A stretch of DNA of 64,000 bases, from assembly GCF_014196305.1 (NCBI RefSeq), contig NZ_JACIDJ010000004.1, positions 206,556 to 270,555 of the forward strand. The letters are read 5' to 3'. The notes below the pieces were generated by a model. The model was given only the letters and a program-made list of their open reading frames with translations, was not told the DNA's origin and did not search any database. This DNA comes from Roseococcus suduntuyensis (GTDB taxonomy: Bacteria; Pseudomonadota; Alphaproteobacteria; Acetobacterales; Acetobacteraceae). Of the stretch, positions 44,524 to 53,433 are shown piece after piece. Both the position numbers and the translations under genes were made by a program. Position 1 is the first letter of the stretch. Each line of letters opens with the position of its first letter.

Positions 44524-45456
44524 TCAGCCGCGCGCCTCCTCCGGCGAAAACGTCGCGTGCCAGTGGCGCGCGATGTCCACCCCGCGGCAGAACCACACCC
44601 CTTCGCGCTGCCTCATATGCTCCAGAAGCCGCACCAGGCCCGGCGCGCGGCCGGGCCGACCGATCAGCCGGTCGTGCAGGCCGATGGAAAGCAGCTTGGG
44701 CGCGCCCCGCTCCCCCTCGAGGTAGAGCGTGTCGAATGCGTCGCGCATGTATTCGAAGAACTGCCCCGCCGTGGAGAAACCACTGTTCTCGTTGAAGCGA
44801 TTGTCATTGGCTTCGTAGGAATAGGGAATCACCAGATGTGCCCCGCCCGGCATGTCCACCCAGTAGGGCAGCTCATCGGCCAGTGAATCCCGATCGTAGA
44901 GGAAGCCACCCGCCTCGCAGATCAGCCGCCGCGTGTTGGGGCCGGGCCGTCCGGTCATCCAGCCCAGCGGCGCTTCCCCGGTCAGGGCGCGCAGCAACTC
45001 GATGGCCCGGCGGATGTGCGCGCGTTCCTCCGCCTCGTCCACCGCGCCATAGTCGATCCAGCGATAGCCATGGCTGACGATCTCGTGCCCGCGGTCGAGG
45101 CAGGCGCGGACCAGCGCGGGATGCTGCTCCAGCGCGCGCACCACGCCCAGCACGCTGACCGGCACGTCGAAATCCCGGAAGATGTCCAGCACGCGCCACA
45201 CCCCGCGCCGGCTGCCATATTCGAAGACGCTCTCCACCAGCGGCACGCGGCGACCGGCGAAGGTCGGCACGCCGATGTCGTTCAGCATGCCCTCCGAGAC
45301 GGGGTCGCCATTGTCGAGCGTGGATTCGCCGCCGCCCTCCACGTTGAGGTTGAAGTTCACCGCGATGCGCGCCCCGCCCGGCCAGCGTGGGTCGGGCGGG
45401 AATTCGCCATAACCGACCAGGTCGCGCCGCCGCATGGGGTCGGGGCCGAGCGCCAT
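44524..45456 (-). CDS. PuuE-like polysaccharide deacetylase family hydrolase
   Basis: A 310-residue NodB-type metal hydrolase close to the allantoinase PuuE subgroup. It begins with RRRDLVGYGEFPPDPRWPGGARIAVNFNLNVEGGGE. The metal motif is RGHEIVSHGYRWIDY, and MTGRPGPNTRRLICEAGGF and LSIGLHDRLIGRPGRA complete the fold. Such enzymes cleave cyclic amides or carbamoyl groups. It overlaps the monooxygenase gene by one base and belongs to the MarR-controlled locus, which suggests catabolism of an N-heterocycle; that is inference. Confidence 0.78.
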   Translation of the reverse strand: MALGPDPMRRRDLVGYGEFPPDPRWPGGARIAVNFNLNVEGGGESTLDNGDPVSEGMLNDIGVPTFAGRRVPLVESVFEYGSRRGVWRVLDIFRDFDVPVSVLGVVRALEQHPALVRACLDRGHEIVSHGYRWIDYGAVDEAEERAHIRRAIELLRALTGEAPLGWMTGRPGPNTRRLICEAGGFLYDRDSLADELPYWVDMPGGAHLVIPYSYEANDNRFNENSGFSTAGQFFEYMRDAFDTLYLEGERGAPKLLSIGLHDRLIGRPGRAPGLVRLLEHMRQREGVWFCRGVDIARHWHATFSPEEARG

Positions 45457-46589
45457 CAGGCGGGCACCGCCAGCGGGGCGGCCATGGCGTCATGGCCGAA
45501 GAACCAGTCCAGCGCCTCCTCCGGCCCGCGCATCCAGGTGTTGGCGAGGGAAATGCGCTGCACCTCCGCCACCCGCGGAATACGCGTGGCGGCATAGTGA
45601 TGGAAGGCCTCCGCCGCATCGTCGAATTCGTGCAGGCAGCGGGCCAGGGCCGCCGCGTCCTCGATGGCCGAAGCGCCGCCAGCCGCCATATAGGGGCGCA
45701 CCGGGTGGCAGGCATCGCCCAACAGGACGGCGCGCCCCTGGTGCCAACGGTCATCGCGCGGACGGTCGCAGATCGGCCATACCGCGCATTCCGTCGCGCC
45801 CTCGACCAGGCGGCGCAACGCCGGCGTGGCCTGGTCGAAGCTGGCCAGGAAGGCGTCGCGCGGCAGGGGGCGCGAAAGGTCCGTGCCGTCCCAGTGCGCC
45901 CCCGGCACGCTCGCCATCACGTAGAGCTCGTCGCGCCGGCTTGTCAGGAAATAGCTCAGCGCGTGGCGGTCCGGCCCCCACCACTTCGTGCAGTCATCGA
46001 CAGGCAGCCCGCCGAGCCGCGCCGTGGGGAAGATGGCGCGCTGCGCCATGCGCCCGGTGAAGCGCGGCGGCGCCTCGCCGAACAGCAGCGCGCGCAGCCG
46101 CGAATGGATGCCGTCGCCGCCGATCACGATGTCGGCCTCCAGCGCCTCGCCATTGGCGAAGCGCAGCGCGACGCCCTGCGGGGTCTCGCGCATGTCCTCC
46201 AGCCGGTGGCCGAGATGCAGGCTGCCGGGCGCCAGGGCAGCGCGCAGGATGTCATGCAGGTCCGCGCGATGGATGTTCAGGAATGCGGCCCCGAAGCGCG
46301 CCTCCGTCGCCGCGTCCAAGGGCAGGGCGAAGCTGGTTTCGCCGGTCACCCAGTCGCGGCTGAGGAAGGCGGCCGGACATATCCCGGTGTCCAGCAACGC
46401 CGCCTCGATGCCGAGATGCCGCAGCACCTTGACCGCGTTCGCGCTGAGAATGATGCCCGCCCCGATGCGCCCGAAGCCGGGCGCCTGCTCATGCACCGTG
46501 ACCTGATGGCCGCGCCGCTGCAGCAGCCCCGCGACGGTCAGCCCACCAAGCCCCGCGCCGATGACGGCAATGCGTGTCCGAACGTGCAA
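45456..46589 (-). CDS. FAD-dependent aromatic or heterocycle monooxygenase
   Basis: A 377-residue class A flavin monooxygenase. It has the FAD loop VIGAGLGGLTVAGLLQRRGH, the DG motif VIGGDGIHSRLRALL and the GD motif VLLGDACHPVRPYMAAGGASAIED. Its closest characterised relatives by pattern are salicylate and 6-hydroxynicotinate hydroxylases. There is no in-frame ATG at the fold start, so translation probably begins at the TTG at 46589, which has AAAAGGGG upstream. An operator-like palindrome lies 20 bases before it, just upstream of marR. Confidence 0.82.
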   Translation of the reverse strand: MHVRTRIAVIGAGLGGLTVAGLLQRRGHQVTVHEQAPGFGRIGAGIILSANAVKVLRHLGIEAALLDTGICPAAFLSRDWVTGETSFALPLDAATEARFGAAFLNIHRADLHDILRAALAPGSLHLGHRLEDMRETPQGVALRFANGEALEADIVIGGDGIHSRLRALLFGEAPPRFTGRMAQRAIFPTARLGGLPVDDCTKWWGPDRHALSYFLTSRRDELYVMASVPGAHWDGTDLSRPLPRDAFLASFDQATPALRRLVEGATECAVWPICDRPRDDRWHQGRAVLLGDACHPVRPYMAAGGASAIEDAAALARCLHEFDDAAEAFHHYAATRIPRVAEVQRISLANTWMRGPEEALDWFFGHDAMAAPLAVPA

Positions 46590-46608
46590 GGCGGCCCCTT
46601 TTGACAGA

Positions 46609-46626
46609 TCATTCGATATGGAATGA
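46609..46626. promoter_or_regulatory. MarR-type operator upstream of the monooxygenase gene
   Basis: TCATTCG-ATAT-GGAATGA, an 18-bp imperfect palindrome in the 58-bp gap between the monooxygenase start and the end of the MarR gene. The same TCATTCG-N4-(C/G)GAATGA pattern occurs at 47409-47426. Confidence 0.65.
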
Positions 46627-46647
46627 TTTGCAGAGGCGTCTCTCCTG

Positions 46648-47148
46648 TCAAGGCGCTTCCTGCTGCTCCATGATCTGGGCGATGGCGTCGGCAAACCGCG
46701 CCAACTCCTCTTCCAGGCGGCGGCGGCCGTCCTCGCCCAGCGGCGCCAGGTGCCGCCATTGCACCTCGAAGACGCGGGGGATGGCCTCATTGATCACCGC
46801 CTCACCCGCGGCGGTGAGCTGAATTCGCAGGGTCCGACGGTCGCGCGGCTCAGGCAGCCGCGCGATCAGCCCCTGCGCCTCCAGCCGGTTCAGCCGGCTG
46901 GTGAGGCCCGCGCCGCTCAGCAGCAATCCGGTCGCGAGTTGCTTGGGGCTGAGCCGGTAGGGCTCGCCGGCGCGGCGCAGCGCGGTCAGCACGTCAAAGG
47001 TCCCGCGCACCAGGCCAAGCGGCGCCAGCACCTCGTCGATGAACCCGGTCGACTGCATCTGGATCTGCGCGATCAGCCCGTAGATCCGCACCGGCGCCGG
47101 ATCGATGTCGGGGCGTTCGGCCTGCCATTGCCGGAAGATGGCGTCCAC
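46648..47148 (-). CDS. MarR family transcriptional regulator
   Basis: A winged-helix regulator of about 166 residues. The recognition region is YRLSPKQLATGLLLSGAGLTSRLNRLEAQGLI and the wing is EPRDRRTLRIQLTAAGEAVINEAI. It starts probably at the GTG at 47148, because the dimer helices begin there; the frame remains open to an ATG at 47412, but that stretch has no MarR character. It is placed between the two genes that carry matching operator palindromes and most likely represses both, with an aromatic or heterocyclic inducer. Confidence 0.8.
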   Translation of the reverse strand: MDAIFRQWQAERPDIDPAPVRIYGLIAQIQMQSTGFIDEVLAPLGLVRGTFDVLTALRRAGEPYRLSPKQLATGLLLSGAGLTSRLNRLEAQGLIARLPEPRDRRTLRIQLTAAGEAVINEAIPRVFEVQWRHLAPLGEDGRRRLEEELARFADAIAQIMEQQEAP

Positions 47149-47408
47149 GCGCTGCTGCGCGTCGCGCCGCCCGGGGGCGCGGCGCGAAGGGACGGAAGAG
47201 GGAGAGGAAGGCCTGGACGCCAAGGACGACACCGATGTTGCGACGCCCCAACCCAAGCCCGGCCCCGCGATGCTGGCAAGCGTGGCACCCGCCGCCCGCG
47301 CGGCCGGTGCGCAGCACCTGGGCAGGCCTGCCCGGCAAGCGGGCAGTTCCGGCCCCACCGGCGGAGAAATCCCCGCGGGCCGCGTCCCGGACGGCCAGAA
47401 ATACGCTT

Positions 47409-47426
47409 TCATTCGTAAGCGAATGA
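47409..47426. promoter_or_regulatory. MarR-type operator upstream of the ABC import operon
   Basis: TCATTCG-TAAG-CGAATGA, a perfect 7-bp palindrome with a 4-bp spacer. It is 15 bases before the ATG of the substrate-binding protein gene and matches the site at 46609-46626. Confidence 0.7.
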
Positions 47427-47441
47427 TTGACGGAGCATCGC

Positions 47442-48455
47442 ATGCCCACGACCCACCGCAGCGCCCGCCTCACCCGCCGCACCGGATGGCGCGCCCTTGG
47501 CGGCGCGCTGCTGGCCGCGCCCGCGCTGGCCCGGCACGGGCACGGGCAGTCGCGCCTGGAGGATGTGACGCTCATCACCGATTTCGGCTTCAACGGCCGC
47601 CACAGCTATTTCTACCTGGCGCTGGAGAAGGGCTTCTACCGGGAGGCCGGCTTCAACGTCAGCATCCTCCGCGGCCAGGGCTCGGCCGATGCGATCCGCC
47701 GCGTCGCAGCCGGCAACGCCACGTTGGGCTTCGCCGACGCCGGCGCGCTGCTGCTGGCCCGCGGCAACGACCAGGTGCCGGTGAAGCTCAGCGCCATCAT
47801 CTATGCCTCGCCGCCCCAGGCGCTGTTCGCGCTGCAGGAACGCGGCCTTGCCGCGCCCGCTTCGCTGGCCGGGCGCACCCTGGCCGACACGGCATTCAGC
47901 TCGGTCCGGCTCCTGTTCGGCGCCTATGCCCGGGCGGCGGGCATCGATCCGGCCAGCGTCACCTGGGTCACGGCCGAAAGCGCCACCCTGCCCTCGCTGC
48001 TGGCGAACGGGCGCGTGGACGCGATCGGGCAATTCACCGTCGGTCAGCCGCTGCTGGAGGCGGTGACGGCCCCGCGCCCCCTCACCCGCTTCGCTTATCG
48101 CGACGTCGGGCTCGATTTCTACGGCAACGGGCTGATCGCGACCGAGAATACCCTCGCCACCCGTCCCGACCTGGTGCGCGCCCTGACGGCCGCGACGCTC
48201 AAGGGTCTGCGCGAGGCCATCGCCAACCCCGAGGAGGCGGGCGCCATCATGCACCGCGCCCATCGCCAGGTGCAGCCCGCGGTGGCGGCGGGCGAGACCC
48301 GCCTGGTGGGTGAACTGGCCAGCGTGCCGGGCCAGCCGCTCGGCGCCATCGACCCCGCGCGGGTCGCGAGCACGGTGCGCGTCATGTCCGACGCGTTCAC
48401 GCTCCGCAGCCCGGTCGCCCCGGACGAATTGTTCGTCCCGGGCCTGGTGGGATGA
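47442..48455 (+). CDS. ABC transporter substrate-binding protein, NMT1/SsuA type
   Basis: A 337-residue exported binding protein with a twin-arginine-like start (LTRRTGWRALGGALLAAPALA). The mature part has the NMT1/THI5-type fold: DFGFNGRHSYFYLALEKGFYREAGF, GNATLGFADAGALLLARG and VSLAGRTLAD-like strands. Relatives take up sulfonates, nitrate, thiamine precursors or aromatic acids. It overlaps the ATPase gene by four bases. Its place under the MarR operator suggests it imports the substrate of the monooxygenase. Confidence 0.85.
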   Translation: MPTTHRSARLTRRTGWRALGGALLAAPALARHGHGQSRLEDVTLITDFGFNGRHSYFYLALEKGFYREAGFNVSILRGQGSADAIRRVAAGNATLGFADAGALLLARGNDQVPVKLSAIIYASPPQALFALQERGLAAPASLAGRTLADTAFSSVRLLFGAYARAAGIDPASVTWVTAESATLPSLLANGRVDAIGQFTVGQPLLEAVTAPRPLTRFAYRDVGLDFYGNGLIATENTLATRPDLVRALTAATLKGLREAIANPEEAGAIMHRAHRQVQPAVAAGETRLVGELASVPGQPLGAIDPARVASTVRVMSDAFTLRSPVAPDELFVPGLVG

Positions 48456-49216
48456 CACCCGCCGCGCTGGAACTCCTCGGCGTCACACGGCATTTCGGCA
48501 GCGGCGCCACGGCGGTGCATGCGCTGGGGCCGCTTGATCTCAGCATCGCGCCGGGCAGCTTCGTGTCGGTGCTGGGCCCCTCGGGCTGTGGCAAATCGAC
48601 GCTGCTGCGGCTGGTGGCGGGGCTCGAAGCGCCCAGCGAGGGGCGGCTGCGCCGCGGCGGGGAGGCGCTGGACGGGCCATCCCGCCGCGTCGGCGTGGTG
48701 TTCCAGGAGCATGTGCTCTTCCCCTGGGCCAGCGTGCTGGACAACGTCCTGCTGCCGGCCGATGTCTACGGCCTGCCCCGCGCCGCCGCGCGCAGCCGGG
48801 CCCTGCACCTGCTGGAGCGCACCGGCCTCGCGGATTTCGCGGCGCAGCGGCCGCACAGCCTGTCGGGCGGCATGAAGCAGCGCGCCGCCTTCTGCCGCGC
48901 CCTCCTGCCCGACCCGGAAATCCTGCTGCTGGACGAACCTTTCGGCGCGCTGGATGCGCTGACGCGGGAAGAACTCTCGCTGGACCTGTCACGCCTGTGG
49001 GGCGAACTGGGGCGCACCGCCCTGCTCATCACCCATGACATCGAGGAGGCGATCCTGCTGGGCGACCGCGTCGTGGTGATGTCGGCCCGGCCGGGCCGCA
49101 TCCGCGCCGACTTCGCCGTGGACCTGCCGCGGCCGAGGGGCGTGGACACCGCCTCCTCGCCGCGCTACCAGGAGATCAAGCGGGAGATCCGCGCCCTGCT
49201 GTTCCAACGCGCATGA
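48452..49216 (+). CDS. ABC transporter ATP-binding protein
   Basis: A 254-residue ATPase of the nitrate/sulfonate/taurine group. Walker A is GPSGCGKSTLL, the signature is SLSGGMKQR, Walker B is ILLLDEPFGALD, and the H-loop is ITHDIEEAILL. It overlaps both its neighbours by four bases, so binding protein, ATPase and permease are one operon. Confidence 0.93.
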   Translation: MTPAALELLGVTRHFGSGATAVHALGPLDLSIAPGSFVSVLGPSGCGKSTLLRLVAGLEAPSEGRLRRGGEALDGPSRRVGVVFQEHVLFPWASVLDNVLLPADVYGLPRAAARSRALHLLERTGLADFAAQRPHSLSGGMKQRAAFCRALLPDPEILLLDEPFGALDALTREELSLDLSRLWGELGRTALLITHDIEEAILLGDRVVVMSARPGRIRADFAVDLPRPRGVDTASSPRYQEIKREIRALLFQRA

Positions 49217-49947
49217 GGCAGCTTTCGACACCGCTGATCTGGCTCACGCTCGTTCTGGCCTGGGAGGGGGCGGTTCGCGCCCTGGCCGTGCCGGCCTGGC
49301 TGCTTCCAGCGCCCAGCGCCATCGGCGCCATGGGCTGGGAATGGCGCGCCGAGCTTCTGGCCAACACGCTGGTCACGCTGCGCGAAACGGTGCTGGGGTT
49401 CGCGCTGGCGCTCGGCCTTTCGGTGCCGCTCGCGGTGCTGGTGGCGTTCAGCCGGCTGGCGCAGCGCGTGGTCTACCCGATCCTGCTCGGCCTGCAATCG
49501 GTGCCCAAGGTGGCGCTGGCGCCACTGGTCACGCTGTGGTTCGGCATCGGCGAATGGCCCAAGATCGTGATCGTGGCGCTGGTGTGCTTCTTCCCGATCC
49601 TGGTGAACATCATCGCGGGTTTCGACGCGGTGCCGCGTGCCATGCTCGACCTGATGCACGCCATGCGTGCCTCGCCCGCCGCCACCTTCCGCCGGCTGCG
49701 CCTGCCCATGGCGCTGCCGTATTTGTTCACCGGCTGCAAGGTCGCGATCACCTTCGCGGTGATCGGCGCGGTGATCGCGGAATTCGTCGCCGCCCAGGAC
49801 GGGCTGGGCTACCTGATCCTGATGGCGTCAGCGCAGTCGCAGACACCGCTGGCCTTCGCGTCCATCCTCATGCTGACGCTGATGAGCATCCTGCTGTTCC
49901 GGCTGATCGAGATGGCCGAGCGGCGCCTCGTGGACTGGAAGCCATGA
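49213..49947 (+). CDS. ABC transporter permease
   Basis: A 244-residue inner-membrane protein with six predicted helices and the EAA loop (HAMRASPAATFRRLRLPMALPYLFTG) that contacts the ATPase. It is of the SsuC/TauC type and completes the import system started at 47442. A remnant of an amidase gene follows after 63 bases. Confidence 0.92.
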   Translation: MRQLSTPLIWLTLVLAWEGAVRALAVPAWLLPAPSAIGAMGWEWRAELLANTLVTLRETVLGFALALGLSVPLAVLVAFSRLAQRVVYPILLGLQSVPKVALAPLVTLWFGIGEWPKIVIVALVCFFPILVNIIAGFDAVPRAMLDLMHAMRASPAATFRRLRLPMALPYLFTGCKVAITFAVIGAVIAEFVAAQDGLGYLILMASAQSQTPLAFASILMLTLMSILLFRLIEMAERRLVDWKP

Positions 49948-50010
49948 GCGCGTCGTCTCCTTGCCACCCCGCGCAACCTGGTCGCATGGTCCAGATTGCA
50001 ACACAGTGAG

Positions 50011-50405
50011 GGATCACGACGGCCCAGCGCCACCGCGCCTGGCTGCAGGCGGAGGAGGCACGGGCACGGCTGAAGGCGGATTGGGCGGCCTTCTTCGAGG
50101 AGTTCGACGTGCTGATCGCCCCCTGCTCGACCGTGGCCGCCTTTCCGCTGGACGAGGCACGACCGAGGGAGGAGCGCGTGCTGCGCGTGAACGGCCGCGA
50201 CCGCGACTACAATGACCAGCTCTTCTGGGCGGGTCTGGCCACGCTGCCCTCCTTGCCGGCCACTTCCGTGCCCATCGGGTTGAACGGCCAGGGGCTGCCG
50301 CTCGGCGTGCAGGTCATCGCCGGCGCGTGGGAGGATCGGACGGCCCTGGCGGCGGCGGCCATCGAGGCGCTTCGACCCGCCACATGGCCGCCGGGCTTCG
50401 CATAG
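50011..50405 (+). pseudogene. Amidase C-terminal fragment
   Basis: The frame has no start codon and follows a stop; it reads FDVLIAPCSTVAAFPLDEA, NDQLFWAGLATLPSLPATSVP and LPLGVQVIAGAWEDRTALAAA, the C-terminal third of an amidase-signature enzyme. The catalytic Ser-cisSer-Lys region is missing. It may have belonged to the adjacent N-compound locus. Confidence 0.75.
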
Positions 50406-50421
50406 GGGCGGCCGCGCCCAC

Positions 50422-51762
50422 TCACTCCGCCGCGCGCGCCTGTTCGAAGAAGCGGTTTTGCGGCCGCTTCAGCCGCAGATGGTCCCGCAGGGTGGTGCCG
50501 GTGTATTCGGTGCGGAACAGGCCGCGCCGCTGCAGTTCCGGCACCACGCCCGTCACGAAATCCTCCAGGCCTTCGGGCACGTGCGGGAACATGATGTTGA
50601 AGCCGTCGCAGGCGCGGGTCTCCAGCCATTCCTCCATCTCGTCGGCGATGCTGGCCGGCGTGCCGACCATGGCCGCCCCGGCATAGCCGCCGATGCGCTG
50701 GGCCAGTTGCCGCACCGTCAGCCCCTCGCGCTCCGCGAGGCGGATGGCGCGCTCGCGCCCCGATTTGCTGGATTCCGTCTCGGGGATGTCGGGCAACGGG
50801 CCGTCAGGGTCGAAGCGGCTGGCATCCACGCCGAGCAGGGAGGAAAGCGAGCCAATCGCGCTTTCATAGTGCACCAGCGCATCGAGCCGCGCCCGCTTGG
50901 CCCGCGCCTCCTCGATGCTCTCGCCCACCACCACCAGGCAGCCGGGCAGGATCTTGAGCTGTTCCGGGTCCCGCCCTGCCGCGGCGGCGCGGGACTTCAC
51001 ATCGGCGTAGAAGGCGCGGGCATCCGCGATGGGGCCGCCGGCGGCGAAGATCATCTCGGCCGTCTCGGCCCCGATCTGCCGCCCGGCCTCGGAGGCGCCG
51101 GCCTGCACGATGACGGGCCAGCCCTGGACGGGCCGCGCCACGTTCAGCGGGCCGCGCACGCTCAGCTCCGGCCCCTTGTGGTCCAGCACATGCATGCGCG
51201 CGGAGTCCCAGAAGATGCCGCTCTCCTGGTCGCGGAGGAAGGCGTCGTCGGCGAAGCTGTCCCACAGCCCCGTCACCACGTCGTAGAATTCGCGGGCGCG
51301 CTTGTAGCGTTCGCCATGGGCCATGTGCGCGTCCTGGCCGAAGTTCAGCGCCGCATCGGGGTTGGCGGTGGTGACGAGGTTCCACCCCGCGCGGCCATTG
51401 CTGATGTGGTCCAGCGAGGCGAATTTCCGCGCGACATGATAGGGGTCATTGTAGGTGGTGGAGGCGGTGGCGATCAGCCCGATGCGCTCCGTCACGGCGG
51501 CGAGTGCCGGCAGCAGCGTCAGCGGGTCGAAGCTGGTGACGGTGTGGGAACGCCGCAGCGCCTCGATGGGCATGTTCAGCAGCGCCAGGTGGTCGGCCAT
51601 GAAGAAGGCGTCGAACTTGGCCGCCTCCAGCCGCTGGATCAGGTGCTTGAGGCGCGGGAAGCTGAAATTCGCATCCGCCCAGGCGCCCGGCCAGCGCCAG
51701 CCCCCGGTGTGGATGGTGACGGGGCGCATGAAGGCGCCGAGGTGAAGCTGGCGTGTGGGCAT
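50422..51762 (-). CDS. LLM class FMN-dependent monooxygenase
   Basis: A 446-residue flavin monooxygenase of the NtaA/SnaA/DszA type. It begins LHLGAFMRPVTIHTGGWRWP and has MADHLALL, ISNGRAGWNLVTTANPDAALNFG and VVVGESIEEARAKRARL. These enzymes use reduced FMN from a partner reductase to oxidise sulfur or nitrogen compounds. No reductase is adjacent. It is followed by metQ, so it may help scavenge sulfur; that is inference. Confidence 0.88.
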   Translation of the reverse strand: MPTRQLHLGAFMRPVTIHTGGWRWPGAWADANFSFPRLKHLIQRLEAAKFDAFFMADHLALLNMPIEALRRSHTVTSFDPLTLLPALAAVTERIGLIATASTTYNDPYHVARKFASLDHISNGRAGWNLVTTANPDAALNFGQDAHMAHGERYKRAREFYDVVTGLWDSFADDAFLRDQESGIFWDSARMHVLDHKGPELSVRGPLNVARPVQGWPVIVQAGASEAGRQIGAETAEMIFAAGGPIADARAFYADVKSRAAAAGRDPEQLKILPGCLVVVGESIEEARAKRARLDALVHYESAIGSLSSLLGVDASRFDPDGPLPDIPETESSKSGRERAIRLAEREGLTVRQLAQRIGGYAGAAMVGTPASIADEMEEWLETRACDGFNIMFPHVPEGLEDFVTGVVPELQRRGLFRTEYTGTTLRDHLRLKRPQNRFFEQARAAE

Positions 51763-51907
51763 GGGGTGGAACTCCTCGATCCATCAGCCTCGGCGGCGGC
51801 GCGCCGTCCTGGCGCGCCGGAGAGATGAGCATGTGCGCGCCGCCTCGCCAGGGTGCGCGAACCGGATGGGTGCCATGCGGCCTCGTGCGGGCGGCGGGTT
51901 CGCGGCG

Positions 51908-52711
51908 CTACGCGCCAGGAATGACGGCACCGCCAAATTGCCGCTCGACGAAGGCGCGGACCTCGGGGTGGGCATAGCCCTGCGCGAGGCGCCGCGCCCA
52001 GGGCTGCGTGTCATCCGCGCGCCGCACGACGACAAGGACAGTGTAAACGCTCTGCTCCGTCTCCCGCGCCAGGGCATCGCGCAGCGGGTTGAGGCCCGCG
52101 GGCACGGCGAAGTTCCCCGTAATGGCGGCGGCGTCCACATCCTCCAGCGCGCGCACGATGGAGGCGGCCTCCAGCTCCACGATGCGAAGCCGGCGCGGAT
52201 TGGTGGTGATGTCCGCCACCGTGGCGCGGTGGTCGGCCCCCTCGCGGAGGCCGAAGGCCCCGTTCTGCGACAGCAGCAGCAACGCGCGGCCGCCATTGGT
52301 CGGGTCGTTCGGGATGGCGATGCGCGCCCCATTGGGCAGGGCGTCGAGGGCGCGATGGCGGCGCGAGAACACGCCCATCAGCGTGAGCACCGTGCGGCCG
52401 ACCGGCACGAAGTCATAGCCGCGCTGGGCGCGCTGCGCCTCCAGGAAAGGCAGGTGCTGGTAGGCATTGGCGTCGAGGTCACCCGCGGCCAGCGCGGCGT
52501 TGGGCTGGATGAAGTCGTTGAACTCGACGGCGCGCGTCGCGAAGCCCTCGCGGGCCAGCACCTCGGACACCTTCTCGAAGACCTGGGCGTGGACGCCCTG
52601 GGTCACGCCCACGCGCAGCGGACGCGCAGCGGTGCCGAGGGCAGGTTGCGCCATGGCGGCGGCGGGCAGCAGCGCGGGCAGCGCCAGCAGGGAACGGCGG
52701 TGGAACGGCAT
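51908..52711 (-). CDS. metQ: MetQ/NlpA family binding protein
   Basis: A 267-residue exported binding protein of the methionine-uptake type. A signal peptide (RRSLLALPALLPAAAMA) precedes LRVGVTQGVHAQVFEKVSEVLARE. Other family blocks are DLDANAYQHLPFLEAQ, IAIPNDPTNGGRALLLLS and VIVELEAA-like strands. The ATG at 52711 has GAGGAGAG upstream. The gene metNI are not adjacent. A fragment of a second metQ lies directly upstream. Confidence 0.85.
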   Translation of the reverse strand: MPFHRRSLLALPALLPAAAMAQPALGTAARPLRVGVTQGVHAQVFEKVSEVLAREGFATRAVEFNDFIQPNAALAAGDLDANAYQHLPFLEAQRAQRGYDFVPVGRTVLTLMGVFSRRHRALDALPNGARIAIPNDPTNGGRALLLLSQNGAFGLREGADHRATVADITTNPRRLRIVELEAASIVRALEDVDAAAITGNFAVPAGLNPLRDALARETEQSVYTVLVVVRRADDTQPWARRLAQGYAHPEVRAFVERQFGGAVIPGA

Positions 52712-52722
52712 GGCTGCTCTCC

Positions 52723-52833
52723 TCAGAAGGCCGGCACCACGGCGCCCTGGAAGGTCGCCTGCACAAAATCCTTCACCTGCTGGTTCTGGTAGGCCGCGAC
52801 CAGGCGGCGCACCCAGGGCGCCTCTCCCGCCCT
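52723..52833 (-). pseudogene. C-terminal fragment of a second metQ
   Basis: The complement reads APWVRRLVAAYQNQQVKDF then VQATFQGAVVPAF and a stop, the last 32 residues of a MetQ-like protein. It is closely parallel to the end of the complete gene just downstream (QPWARRLAQGYAHPEVRAF). The rest of this copy is lost, so a tandem pair of metQ genes has been cut. Confidence 0.7.
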
Positions 52834-52858
52834 TCCATCCCCATCCCGAGATCAGAAC

Positions 52859-53022
52859 ATGACCCATCCCTTCCTGCGCCGTGCCCTCATGGCCGGACTT
52901 GGCGCCGCGGCGCTGCCCGTAGACGCCCAGCGCACCCAGCCGACCTTCGCCTATGACTGGGATTTGCGCCCGGTCCCGTCGCTGGCCACCGCCTGGGAGC
53001 AGTCGGGGAATGGCCTTACGCT
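52859..53022 (+). pseudogene. Peptide-binding protein (DppA-like) fragment with internal deletion
   Basis: A start codon and signal peptide (MTHPFLRRALMAGLGAAALP) are followed at once by YDWDLRPVPSLATAWEQSG, a piece normally about 50 residues further in. It ends after NGLTL. This is a collapsed binding-protein gene of a dipeptide ABC importer. Confidence 0.6.
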
Positions 53023-53220
53023 TGGCTCATGCGGGCCTCGATGCTGACGATCCTGCGCCAAGACCATGTTCGGACGGCGCGCGCGAAGGGCCTTTCACAG
53101 TTCCGGGACGAGGTGGTGCACGCGGGACGATGCGCTGCTGCCAATCATCACCGCCATCGGGCTGCAGGCAGGCAGTGTCATGGGATGGGCGTGCTGGTGG
53201 AGACGGTCCTCTCCTGGCCA
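53023..53220 (+). pseudogene. Peptide ABC permease (DppB-like) fragment
   Basis: MLTILRQDHVRTARAKGLS matches the EAA-loop region of DppB permeases. After a frame change come ALLPIITAIGLQAGSVMG-like and VLVETVLSWPG pieces. At least two frameshifts are needed to follow it. It was probably in one operon with the dppA fragment before it. Confidence 0.6.
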
Positions 53221-53380
53221 GGCCCAATTTGGCGGACCCAAATGGCTTCGAAACATCGACCTCTGCCTTCGGAGACGCGGCTCGACCCCTTATTGCGGGC
53301 ATCACAACCTCGGTGTTGGGATCGAGCCAACCCCAGACCAGCACTCGCTCGTGATGACAGTAGGCTACGCTCCTTCTGCA

Positions 53381-53430
53381 ATTCCGGCCCTGGCACCATT
53401 CCTTTTCCGCCACGCTTTCTTTTTGTCGCC
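53381..53430 (+). repeat. Right att-like direct repeat (tRNA-Phe 3' fragment)
   Basis: Fifty bases nearly identical to 29580-29630, including the T-loop end, acceptor 3' half and CCA of tRNA-Phe plus 32 flanking bases. One G is missing in the acceptor and one C is T. The 5' part of the tRNA is not present here, as expected for the distal att site. Confidence 0.8.
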
Positions 53431-53433
53431 GCC

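Noticed and set aside
45434-46604. Long rightward frames over the monooxygenase gene
   Set aside because: They lack motifs and oppose a gene with complete FAD signatures.
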